DNA of 64,000 nucleotides from Przewalskia tangutica (lineage: Eukaryota; Streptophyta; Magnoliopsida; Solanales; Solanaceae): assembly GCA_029844215.1 (NCBI GenBank), contig CM056724.1:38292446-38356445 (forward strand), given 5' to 3'. Position numbers and translations under genes: made by a program. A model generated the notes under the pieces. The model was given only the letters and a program-made list of their open reading frames with translations, searched no databases and was not told where the DNA came from. Of this stretch, positions 45,988 to 56,555 are shown one piece after another. How positions within the stretch are numbered: position 1 is the stretch's first letter; each line of letters begins with the position of its first letter.

Positions 45988-47631
45988 CTATCGCCTCTTT
46001 ACCTCCTCTACGATGGAAGACTCTACAACCTCTCGAATCCGAACTCCACTATCACCGGAATCAACCAACCGGATCCCAAGGCTCGCTAGCTGATGTATCT
46101 CATGAACCATTTCCCTTTTATCTGGCTGCACATCTGTCAGACTACCCATAGATCTACGATTAAGAGCATCTGCAACCACATTGGCTTTCCCCGGATGGTA
46201 TAGGATATCAACATCATAGTCCTTAAGTAACTCTAACCACCGTCTCTGCCGCAAGTTCAACTCCTTCTGTCTGAAGATATACTGAAGGCTCTTGTGGTTT
46301 GTATAAATATCCATATGAACTCCATATAAGTAATGCCTCCAAATCTTCAAGGCATGAATAAATGCTGCCAACTCCAAATCATGAGTAGGGTAGTTCTTCT
46401 CATGCTTCCTGAGCTGTCGGGACGCGTAAGCTATCACCTTACCATGCTGCATCAACACACAACCTAGCCCTACACCTGAAGCATCACAATACATGACGTA
46501 ACCCTCTAATCCCTCAGGAAGAGTAAGAACCGGAGCCGTCGTCAACTTATCTTTCAATAACTGAAAGCCCTGCTCACACGCATCTGTCCACTGAAACTTA
46601 GCCGCCTTCTGAGTCAGTCTAGTCAAAGGCACTGAGAACGAAGCGAACTTTTCGACAAATCTCCGGTAATACCCCATAAGACCTAAAAAGCTGCGCACCT
46701 CAGTCGGTGTAGTAGGTCTAGGCCAGGTATTCACCGCCTCAATCTTCTCTGTATCAACCCAAATACCGTCGGCCCCGATAATGTGCCCCAAAAATGCCAC
46801 TGAGGCCAACCAGAACTCACACTTAGAGAACTTGGCATACAACTGTCGGCGCTGGAGAACTCTAAGTACCGTCCTCAAATGATTTGCATGCTCCTGCTCT
46901 GAGCGAGAATAAACCAGGATGTCATCAATGAATACTATAACAAACGTATCCAGAAATGGCTTGAACACCCGGTTCATCAAATTCATGAACACCGCTGGAG
47001 CATTAGTCAACCCGAAAGACATCACCCTAAACTCATAATGCCCGTACCGGGTCCTGAATGCAGTCATCGGGATATCTGCCGCTCTAACTCGCACCTGATG
47101 ATAACCGGATCGCAGGTCTATCTTGGAGAAACACCTAGCACCCTGCAACTGATCAAACAAATCATCAATCCTGGGGAGGGGATACCTATTCTTGATGGTT
47201 ACCTTGTTCAGCTACATGTAGTCAATACACATACGCAGCGTTCCATCCTTCTTCTTCACAAACAATATCAGTGCTTCCCAATGAGAAGTACTAGGCTTAA
47301 TAAAGCCTTTCTCCAGCAAGTCTCTCAGCTGGTCCTTCAACTCTCTCAACTCAGCAGGTGTCATTCTGTACAGAGGAATAAATATCGGTCGAGTATCGGG
47401 CAGAACATCAATACAGAACTCTATCTCCCGCTCTGGAGGAATACCTGGGAGATCATCAGGGAACACATCCGGGAATTCACTAACAACCGGAACCGACTGA
47501 AGAACTGGTACCTCAGCTTCCGTATCGAACACCCGAATAAGATGATAAATATACCCCTTTCGAACCATCTTCATGACCTTGAGGTAAGAAATAAACCTAC
47601 CCCTCGTCGACGCTGTATTCCCTTTCCACAC
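45988..47631 (-). pseudogene. E2 reverse transcriptase and RNase H, nonsense-interrupted
   Basis: Two open stretches lie in one frame, 47631-47212 and 47160-45988, separated by a TAG at 47212-47214. RT blocks: MTPAELRELKDQLRDLLEKG, FVKKKDGTLRMCIDY, FSKIDLRSGYHQVRV, MSFGLTNAPAVFMNLMNRVF and the intact catalytic box FIDDILVYS. The connection has GYYRRFVEKFASFSVPLTRL. RNase H motifs: MYCDASGVGLGCVLM, ELAAFIHALKIW, NHKSLQYIF and ADALNRRS. Length and order are as expected for a complete RT-RNase H. A second TAG at 45988-45990 ends the frame. This is the best-preserved pol in the window. Confidence 0.95.
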
Positions 47632-48018
47632 AATAACTGGCTCACCGGGAAACTGGAATCAGACCAACTTCTCCCTACAGTCAACATTGGCATAACAGGA
47701 AGCCAACTAGTCCATACCCATAATGACATCAAAATCCATCATATCCAACTCTATCAAGTTTGCTAGGGTCTGACGACTATATATAATCACCGGGCAATTC
47801 TTATATACCCGTTTATCTACCATCGAATCACCTACTGGTGTAGCTACCTCAAAGGGTTCTATCAACTCAGGTTCTATTCCTATTCTACCAGCAACAAGAG
47901 GGGATATATAGGACAAAGTAGAACCTGGATCTATCAAAGCATATACGTCACAGAAGGAAATCAATAATATACCTGTGACGACATCCGGCGAAGTCTCCTG
48001 GTCGTGTCGACAGACCAA
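47632..48018 (-). pseudogene. E2 protease
   Basis: Open from 48018 to a TAG at 47707-47709. It contains the retropepsin active-site stretch ALIDPGSTLSYI, where D-P-G-S stands for the usual D-S/T-G, and the later FDVIMGMD. It lies in frame with RT downstream; the TAG is the only interruption between them besides a short linker. It would process the gag-pol polyprotein inside the particle. Confidence 0.87.
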
Positions 48019-48710
48019 GGCATAAATGCGGTACCGCTAGAACTAGGACCCATACCACGACCTCTGCCGCGGCCTGCTGGCCCGTGAACACCCTGCCCTG
48101 GGGGGCTCATAACTATCGAAGATGAAGAACCCGCAGCTGACTCAGTATGTTGTGCCATATTCCCCGTACCACATCTGGAAGGACAGTATCTCCTCAAATG
48201 GCCTTGGCGGCCACAAAAATAATATGCACCTGTAGTAACACGACACTCCCCAACATGGGACCTGCCACACTGAGGACAAAGAGGTAAAGGTGGCCTCATC
48301 TGGCTAGAACCCCTGAATATCTGTGAACCTGTAGCCATGGAGCCCTGACCCGCTCCCGAATACCCCGGACAATCAAACCTCCGGCCTGAAGACTATGAAA
48401 GAGCACTATGTGCTGGCTGCAACGCATACCTAGCCTGCTACCGAGGTTGTCCGCCTCGAAAGTCACTCAAAACCCGGTTGTCCTGGCCTTCTTGGGCTGA
48501 TCTCTATCAAGACGTCGACCCCTATGTCGATCCTCGAATCCCTGTGCATACGCCTGAATACGGGCAATGTCCATGCCCGACTGAAGAGCTGCAACCATGC
48601 ACCCATCAGTAAGGTAGTGGTCTAACCCCATCACGTAGCGGTGCACTCTATCTGCCATGTCCGTTACTATAGCGGATCATACTGAGCCAATGAGTCGAAC
48701 TCTAGGCTAT
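48019..48710 (-). pseudogene. E2 gag, C-terminal part
   Basis: On the minus strand 48658-48467 reads MADRVHRYVMGLDHYLTDGC then an arginine-rich tail. 48338-47961 holds CPQCGRSHVGECRVTTGAYY followed by FCGRQGHLRRYC, a zinc knuckle whose first cysteine is tyrosine. A solo LTR separates it from the N-terminal part at 52059-52686; the frames join as REYS|LEFDSLAQY. Confidence 0.85.
48706..48710. repeat. Solo-LTR target-site duplication, left copy (GCTAT)
   Basis: GCTAT is repeated at 52054-52058. Removing the insert and one copy restores the E2 gag reading. Confidence 0.94.
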
Positions 48711-51700
48711 TGTCACGACCCGACCCCGGGACCGCGACTGGTGCCCTACCTGGGCACCCTTTCAGGTATACATCAGAGAAGATCAGCGGAACAATACATG
48801 AAACTCATAATAAAACAACGGAAGTAAGACAACAAAGTTAGCCGACAGTGGCTACCTTCCCGACATAAATATATAACCAAGCGCTTGCCTCATTTCTTTT
48901 ACAAATGTACTCCACAAATGTGACTACGCACTTCTAAGAGTTTTAACATAACAATCGGCGGGACAGGCCCCGCCATACCTCAATAAACGTGAATCTACAA
49001 TCTCGTGGAAAATTGTACCAAGAGATAAGCCTCCGAGCAAATGGAGCTTTCTCCAAAATCGAACCGAGATCCTACGAGCAAGGATCACCAACCGGTACCT
49101 ATAACTCATGGCATTTAACGCACTTCGGCGGGTCAGATAACAAAAATTTAATATGGAACGGAAATAAGGTACAACAATTAAAACATATTTGTATAAAAGC
49201 ATGACAGGGGTAAGTGTAAAAGAAGTAAATACCTGAGCCTACCTCACATTACCCTCGTGAACTTAATCGCACCTTATTATCTTTTCCCATTTCTCAATAA
49301 AGGTTATAGTCACTTCCTTACGATTTACTTCGTAAAATCATCAAGTTCACTACCATATAACCTACTTACCTTACACAACCTAGTCTGGTCCTTTACGGAG
49401 GGACACCTATACTGCCCGGCCCAACCTGGGACGCGATAAAGTCACATAGTCTGCCCATAAAGGTATACTGCCCGGCCCATCTCTGGGTCGATAATGTCAT
49501 ATAGTCCGCCTGCAGGTATACCGCTCGCCCATCTCTCGGGTCGATAATGTCATATAGTCCGCCTGCAGAAGGTATAACGCCCGCCCATCTCTCGTCGATA
49601 ATGTCATATACCGCGTGCAGGTATCGCCCGCCCATCTCTCGGGTCGATAATGTCATATAGTTCGCCTGCAAAGGTATACCGCCTGCCCATCTCTCGTCGA
49701 TAATGTCATATAGTTCCGCCTGCAGAAGGTATACCGCCGGCCCATCTCTGGGTCGATAATGTCATATAGTACCCGGGAATTTAGCCCAACGTAATACGCA
49801 CCTCTACTCCTTTAGAAAGACTCTTTTTCAAATAAAACTTCCCAGATACTAACAACCGTAGTATCAAGTCATCTCTACCTTTCAGGACAAGTCACAATAC
49901 CTTTTTAGAAATACAATTACCGGCTTCTAAATCAAGTGACTTCTTTCTTAAAGACTTTAAGCAATTGGTACTTTTAAAACAATTTGCCTTTCTTTATTTC
50001 AAATCATTTCTTGTTTATGCTACTGAAGAAAACCATTCTCTTAACCTCCCATAAAGTTATTATAACCAACTTCCCATAAAGCCGTCATACTAACTTTATG
50101 CCTTAAACTAATTCATTCTTTTTATAACCAAGAGACTTATACTTTCAAATCAAATCACATAGCTTTCAAAATACTTCAAGTCTCTTAACTTTTAAGAAAA
50201 CAAGTTTCAAAGTCTTAAAAACTTCATACGTAAACTCTTTTAAATTAAGTAACATATACTTAGGTGCGTGTGAATAAGTTATACTTATTTATAACGATCT
50301 TATTCAAGTAGCCATGATCTAGAAAATGTAATACAATTTTGTCTTATCTTAGCTTCTATGCAGATGGAGAATTCTACTTGTTTTAACATAATTAATTGTC
50401 ATTACATTTTCCTTTATTAACGCCAGAATGGCTTGTTCGATACTTATTCTCATTCGTACAGTAAATTAGCCAAGTCAACTCGACTCAAATACTTCCTAAC
50501 GACTCTTACCAACATCCCCATAAGACTTGGTAAGGACTTAGGATTTCTTAGACGTAGCTTTTACATAGAGTAAATTAACATAACTACCTCTTAACTTCTA
50601 AGAGTAGACGGAATCATGAAATACTACTACATGTATATTTCATACATAGAATCATGCCAAAGGAAGGAAGAGGTTCACATACCTCGCGACGATTGTCGAC
50701 AAGTAGCAAAATGCTCCAAAGTACTTCAACCTTGAGCTATTCCATTCTTCAAGTAGGATACGCTATACTAAGTACTTCAACCTATCATGGTCACAATACG
50801 TCCATTAACCTCTTACTTCAAACGTAGAATATTCTAAGTGCTAAGTCACTAAATTCTACGGAAAATCTGACAAAGACCTCCTTTGTTTCTACTTACTTTG
50901 CCACCTTTTCAAGGCGAAATACAATAACCAACAGCCCCAATGGCTCACAACAATATAGAAGGTAGTCCAATACAAATGAAAAACTAAATTTCGATTGGCT
51001 CACAATTTAGAAAGTAGTCCAAATTCGGCCACCTTGAGTTCAACCATACCAATTCTTATCAAATTTCATTTCAATCCAAAATGGTAGCATAACATGATAT
51101 CAAGTCGCATTTGATTAAAATAACCATAATCCTCAAGTAAACAACATGCGACGATTTCTAATAAACGGCCAATTAGTAATCCAACTTCAAGTGACTAATA
51201 TAACATTTCGGATTTAAGCTACAAGCAATCCATAATACTTATGAACTTCAACATATCAACTTCATGCTATCAACACGTAAAGCTAACAACAACAACATAT
51301 ATATAATCTTGTAACACTAATTAAGAGACAAGATTATACCTCAACGAATCTCAATCCAATTCCAACCAAGTCGCTCCTTAGCAACTTAGAGACTCTTCAA
51401 GACACTTCAATCCGCAACTTGAGACCCTTAGAACCCTACCAACAACTTTCCCTCAAACTTCCAATCCAAAACCTAGAAAGCCACTAGGTTTTCACTTTGC
51501 GACTAATACGAAAACTCTCTTTTTTCGGGATTTTTCTATTGAGATATGCTTACACTACCCTCAAGAACCTTGGTTTAAAGTGTGGAGTTGAATGGACAAG
51601 GAACAAATTTTTTTCTTTCTTCTTGGACCCAAACCCGAGAGCTTCTATGCTTGTTCTTCCAATTTGTGTAAATTTTGGCTAAGTATGGAACTTGTCTCAC

Positions 51701-52053
51701 TACTAGTAGCATTATAAAGGGACATGGAGGGTCAAGATGTAACCAAATGGGTGGCTAGGATGAGGTCTCATTTAATATCAAGCCTTGTGGGTCCTTGACC
51801 AAGTCAACTTTCTCAAGCTTGACTACAAGCAAGACTTGTCTTCCTAACAAGGGTCAAATGACCATTGTGTCCATGCTCAATTTCGTCCAAGGCATTCTAA
51901 GGGGGGGTGACACGTGTCGCCCTCCCATTCTTCACAATGTTCATTTTCCGACAATCTCATAATTCCGATAAATTTTTACAAGTCTCAAATCTCTTCACTT
52001 GTGAGTTCTTACGTACGTTCTTAAAACACGTCCTGTAAACACGGGGTGTAACA
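48711..52053 (-). mobile_element. Solo LTR of a chromoviral element (3343 bp)
   Basis: On the minus strand it begins TGTTACACCCCGTGTTTACA (52053) and ends GGTCGTGACA (48711), flanked by GCTAT. There is no primer site, internal region or second LTR, so recombination between two LTRs probably removed the rest. It belongs to the same broad group as E5/E6 by its GC-rich end, the CCGTAGTATCAAGTC palindrome (49845-49865) and the CTTCCCATAAAGCCGT motif (50070), but its promoter-side sequence is distinct. Confidence 0.93.
49451..49775 (-). repeat. About 56-bp tandem array in the solo LTR
   Basis: There are about six units carrying CCCATCTCTCGGGTCGATAA and TGTCATATAGTCCGCCTGCA plus a variable GGTATACCG link. 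Units differ mostly by loss of 1-4 bases in the GC-rich links. Confidence 0.87.
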
Positions 52054-52058
52054 GCTAT

Positions 52059-52686
52059 ACTCTCTGATCGTCCTCCCACTCTACCTCAACGTCAAGAACC
52101 TGTCAACCCGAGCTCTCCTCATCTCAGGAGGCAAGAAGTGGTCAAGAAAGGCCTCCGTGAACTCATCCCACCTAGCTGGAGGAGCACCCTTGCCCCTTGA
52201 CAGCTCCCATGACTCAAACCAGTTAACTGTTACATCGCGCAACCGGTAAGAAGCCAATACAACCGACTTTGTCTCCGAAGACTTGATCACCCTCATCGTC
52301 CGCTGAATCTGGCGAATGAACTCCTGAGGATCATCCTCAGGCCTCGAACCATAAAAATCTGGCGGACTTCAACTCAAGTCCGGACCTCAAAATGTCCGCC
52401 TGGGTTAACTATCGGCCTCGCCCACGGTTCGCCACCACAAATCCGCTAACATCTGCATCAGATCTCTCATGGCCCTATCCTCTGCCCCTGGCTGAGGAAC
52501 TGGAGGCTCAGGTATCGGGGCCTTTGGAGCTGCTCTAAGCTCCTCTGGTACTGGCGGCATAACTGAACTCGCCGACTTGGCCACAACCTCAGGCATAGTC
52601 TGGGCTCGTGCCCTAGTAACTCTTCAGGCTCGCTAGCGCCTCCCGCATTTACTTGCCCTTCGGGCCATCGCTTTCTTCTGAGGCAT
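52059..52686 (-). pseudogene. E2 gag, N-terminal part
   Basis: The minus-strand start is ATG at 52686 (MPQKKAMARRASK), placed like the gag starts of E4 and E5. Stops follow, then 52596-52405 (PVPEELRAAPKAPIPEPPVP, a proline-rich spacer) and 52296-52081, the capsid block VLASYRLRDVTVNWFESWEL and PPARWDEFTEAFLDHFLPPE. This block is the part missing from E4. The solo LTR at 52053 cuts the domain. Confidence 0.85.
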
Positions 52687-52892
52687 AATCAGAATACAAG
52701 AATACGTCAGAGATGGATCAACCTAATAACACAACTCTATTGCACGATCTCAGAGTGAGAAGAATAGAAACCAATCCTAAATGCCCAGTAGCCTCCTTTG
52801 TATAAGTGTGTTGCACGACACACCCATACACAAGACTCTACTTAGACACGATTTGTAGACATTTCGAGGACTAACTGTTCTGATACCACTTT
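52687..52892 (-). promoter_or_regulatory. E2 primer binding site and leader
   Basis: After the LTR end and AAAG, the minus strand reads TGGTATCAGAACAG (52889-52876), an initiator tRNA-Met site with G-to-A change near its end. The leader to 52687 carries the same blocks as E4: TCTACAAATCGTG, GAGTCTTG, GAGGCTACTGG and CACTCTGAGATCGTGC. Confidence 0.88.
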
Positions 52893-55765
52893 TGTCACGA
52901 CCCGAACCCCGGGCCCGCGACTGGTGCCCTACCTGGGCACTCTTATACCCGTACCTCCCATATAAGCAACAAAAGTAAATAAAACTCATATAATTAAAAC
53001 AACCCATGTGATAAAATCGGCAAGCCGTCGAGGCTGTCATTATATACATAAACCCAAAATGAGCTACAACAGTACATACGTCCAACCCACACATGACTAC
53101 AGACCTCTAAGAGTATAACAATATCTATGACGGGACAAGGCCCCGCCGTACCCTGAATGTACATAAGTCTATAATAACAACAATGTACCAAAATGGCTAG
53201 ACTCCGGAACAAGGGAGCTCTATCAACAGCTGGGCAAAGATCCTAAGTACGTGGATCAAAGAACCGAGTACCTACACCGCAGTATGAACGCAGCTTCCGG
53301 CGGGCCGCATAACGTGTACTAAGTATGGAAATATAAGGTACAATAATTAAACACATAACTGGCCAAAATAATGACAGGGGCAAGTATAAAAATCAAATAC
53401 CAGATCCAACCGTGCCATATAAAAATAGAGCCAACTGTATCTTCTTTTCTTTTAACCGAGAGTCAAGTCAACATCATGGGGCGCCGGCCTATATAACTTT
53501 TCACGTACACAGGTATATAAATCAGTGTTGCGGATCGTACAACCCGTCCCAATATAAAATAGTGTTGCGGATCGTGCAACCCGTCCCAATAATTATATAA
53601 GTGTTGCGGATCGTGCAACCCGACCCACTAATTATATAAGTGTTGCGGATCGTGCAACCCGTCCCAATAATTATACATTTAACTATCATGGAAATCTTGC
53701 ACAATTTAAATCACCCTTTGACTCTCGACAACATTATCTTTCAAATGAACTTTCATTTTAGAACAACCAAAACACTAACAAGTCTTTCATTTTATAACAC
53801 CAAGGCACTACCACATAGTTCATTAAGGATTGAGATGCATTACCACAATATACGCCCGCCGTACATTCACTTTATAAACTCAATTTCCATTTTAGAACCA
53901 CCCAAAGTACTACATGTATCACTAGGAGTTAGGGTCCAATACATGTATCATTTTGAAACTATCATTTAGAAAATCAAGACACTTATCATCTCAAGTATCT
54001 ATTAAAAACATGATTTGGAAAATCAAGACACTAGTTATCATGTACTACTTCTAAAACATCTTTTAGAAAATCCTAGTGCCATATATCATGTATTCTTTCA
54101 AAACATTATTTGGAAACCAAGGTACTACATATCACATATCATGTAGGATTAGAATCCAAAGAAGCTATGTATGTATATCGTACACTCATTTCATATAATA
54201 ATCATGCCAAGAAGAAAAGAAAGTTTCACATACCTTATAGGCTATACCGACTTGACAACTAGAATGCGTCTCAAGTAGTACTTCAACCTATATTGACAAT
54301 AACACGTCTATCAATTCTACATGCCTTTAAGGTAGGTTATGGACTAAGTAACGTTCCCAATTCTACGAAAAATTAGGCAGCACTTCCTGTGTTTCTACGT
54401 ACTTTTCCACCTTATAAACAAGGCCATATACATCAATAAACAAGGCACCACTTAAGGGCTCAACAAAACAGCAACCAAAGGGGATTACACGCCAACTTGA
54501 CGTGTAAAATTGTGCTCCATAACCATACCAAAACAGTCCACAAAACAGCCCCTAAAACAGTCCACAATTAACTATAACGAGGGTGGAATGTGAGGCCTTT
54601 CAACGCCCTTCCACACCCTTATTACTTCGGGGCTTTCATTAGCAATCTACTACATTAAACATGCAATATAGGGGCTGATCTTCCAGCATACAACACATCT
54701 AAAACAGTCCCTAAAACTGCACAATAACGCCTCACAGTTTCATGCAGTTTTTCCGGCCAACTACTACAACCAAAGTCCTCTTTATAACTCCTTATGATCC
54801 AATTCATATTTCAACATTTATATACAAACAACATCAACTTGTAACAACCATATTCCCTTAATTTTAACATGCGATTAGTGACGTTAAACAACAACAATAA
54901 CCAACGAATCCGATATTGACCAAAACTATCCAGAAAATCGGTAAACACCAAACATGTCACATAGGTTTCATATACTCCATTTTTCTTGTTACAAGTTCTT
55001 CCCCTAACTATAACAACATGTAATATATAATTACTTCAAGAGGAAGAAGGAAACTTACCACAAATCTTAGCCAAAACAGTCCCAAAGTCACGGCACACAC
55101 TACACAGTTTTGCACCACTTCTTCACGTTACAATCACACACATGTAACTTCTACGAGCTTGTAATCATCTTATCTTCTTATTGTTCTTCCAAAAAGTTCA
55201 TAACAAGTTAAGGGTTTCAAGGCCTTGTTCTTGGCCAAACCGTGATCCACACTTTGGTGTGTTAAACTTGGCTTAGAACTTAGTCTAGGTGCTTAATCTT
55301 GGAAAGAAAAATACTTTGATCTTGATCTTGTCTTTGGATATGGGGATTTAGAATTGCTCTAGGTTTTTGGAGAGATGAGGGTTTGTATGGATGAATATCT
55401 TTTGTTCTAAGTCTTCAAGACTTATCTATATAAAGGTGTGTGGAGTCTTCACAAGACAAGTGGGGAGGGCACTTGCTGCCCTCCTATTGGCCAAGTATTT
55501 CTTCACAAAAAAATTTCATCCACACTTAGTTATTTTTCATCCCATTTCGATGGAAATTTAACATAGTATACCAAGACTTAATAATTCCACTAAGTCCATA
55601 ATTCTAATGAAAAATAATTCCATTACTAGAATTAATTCTTGTCATCACATTAAACTCGAAAATTTTCCGTATAAGGAAATGTAAACATCCTTTCCTTCCG
55701 ACATTCAAATCTTATTTCTAAAATCATGTTCTCGCTTAGTAGCTATGGAATTACGGGGTGTAACA
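52893..55765 (-). repeat. E2 5' LTR (2873 bp)
   Basis: It is uninterrupted and serves as the reference for the E3 insertion site. On the minus strand it runs TGTTACACCCCGTAATTCCA (55765) to CGTGACA (52893). TATA-like TTTATATAGATA is at about 55424-55435. It contains the four 39-bp units (53525-53676). Confidence 0.95.
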
Positions 55766-56555
55766 ATTAGAGGATATGTTACGAGCCCGCGTGATTTATT
55801 TTGGTCGTTATTAGGACCAGTTCTTACCTTTGGTAGAGTTTTTGCACAACAATAACTATCATTCCAGTATTTATGTGGTACCATTTAAGGCTTTATATTT
55901 TAGGAAATATTGATTTCCGATTGGTTGGTTTGAGGTGTTCGAGGTTCGACCCCGAGTACTAATTTGTTGAGAGATTCCTTAAAGAAAGTGAAGATGATTC
56001 AAGATAAGCTCCTAGTAGCAGAGAGTAAGAAGAAGTAGTATGCAGATCCGAAGGTCCGAGATTTGGAGTTCATGGTTGGTGATAGAATTCTTCTGAAGGT
56101 CTAACCCATGAAGGGTATGATGATGTAGCAAGAGAGGCAAGTTGAGTTCGAGGTATATTGGGTCTTTAGTGATTCTTCAGAGAGTTATAGAGGTGGCATA
56201 TGCGTTGGATCTGCCACCAAGTATTTCAGGCGTTCATCCAGTTTTCCATGTATCCATGCTGAAGTATCATCACGATAGTTCTTATATCATTCTGTGGGAC
56301 TCTGTGTTGCTTGATCAGAATTTGGAGTTCGAGTAGAAGTCGGTGGTGATTTTGGACAGGCAGGTGAGAAAGTTGAGGTCAAAAGAGATAGCTTATGTGA
56401 AGGTTCAATGGAGGCATCATCATGTTGAGGAGGCAACTTGGGAGACCGAGTCTAATATACGGAGCAGATATGCGGGCTTTTTTACTACTTCTGGTATGTT
56501 CCCTCTATTTATTTCGCTCCGTTTGAGGATGAATGTTATTTTAACTGGTATTTGA
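55766..56555 (+). pseudogene. E1 integrase C-terminus and chromodomain remnant
   Basis: After the right ATTAG copy the E1 frame resumes: EDMLRARVIYFG at 55772, then frame-hopping YNNYHSS-like and VKMIQDKLLVAES stretches. It continues with LEFMVGDRILLKV, SSRYIGSLVILQRVIEVAYA at 56142 and the chromodomain stretch VKVQWRHHHVEEATWETESN within 56343-56555. The aromatic W and the E-rich end of the domain are visible. Many stops. The sequence runs straight into an LTR at 56556. Confidence 0.85.

Larger units (their letters stand above)
2569..55765 (-). mobile_element. E2: minus-strand Tekay-type chromovirus (interrupted)
   Basis: The element is bounded by ATTAG duplications. Read on the minus strand it has a 5' LTR (55765-52893), a tRNA-Met-type primer site, a leader, gag, protease, RT, RNase H, integrase and a chromodomain remnant (52686-44500), a PPT (44412-44402) and a 3' LTR (44401-42035 plus 3054-2569). 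Two later insertions split it: E3 in the 3' LTR and a solo LTR in gag. Without them it is about 10.9 kb, a normal size for a long-LTR chromovirus. Its two LTRs are very similar, so it is much younger than E1. Pol is inactive (four in-frame TAG codons and frameshifts). Confidence 0.95.

Noticed and set aside
47038..47766. Plus-strand open frame of 242 codons
   Set aside because: It is antisense to the E2 RT and protease-linker coding sequence on the minus strand, whose motifs are unmistakable.
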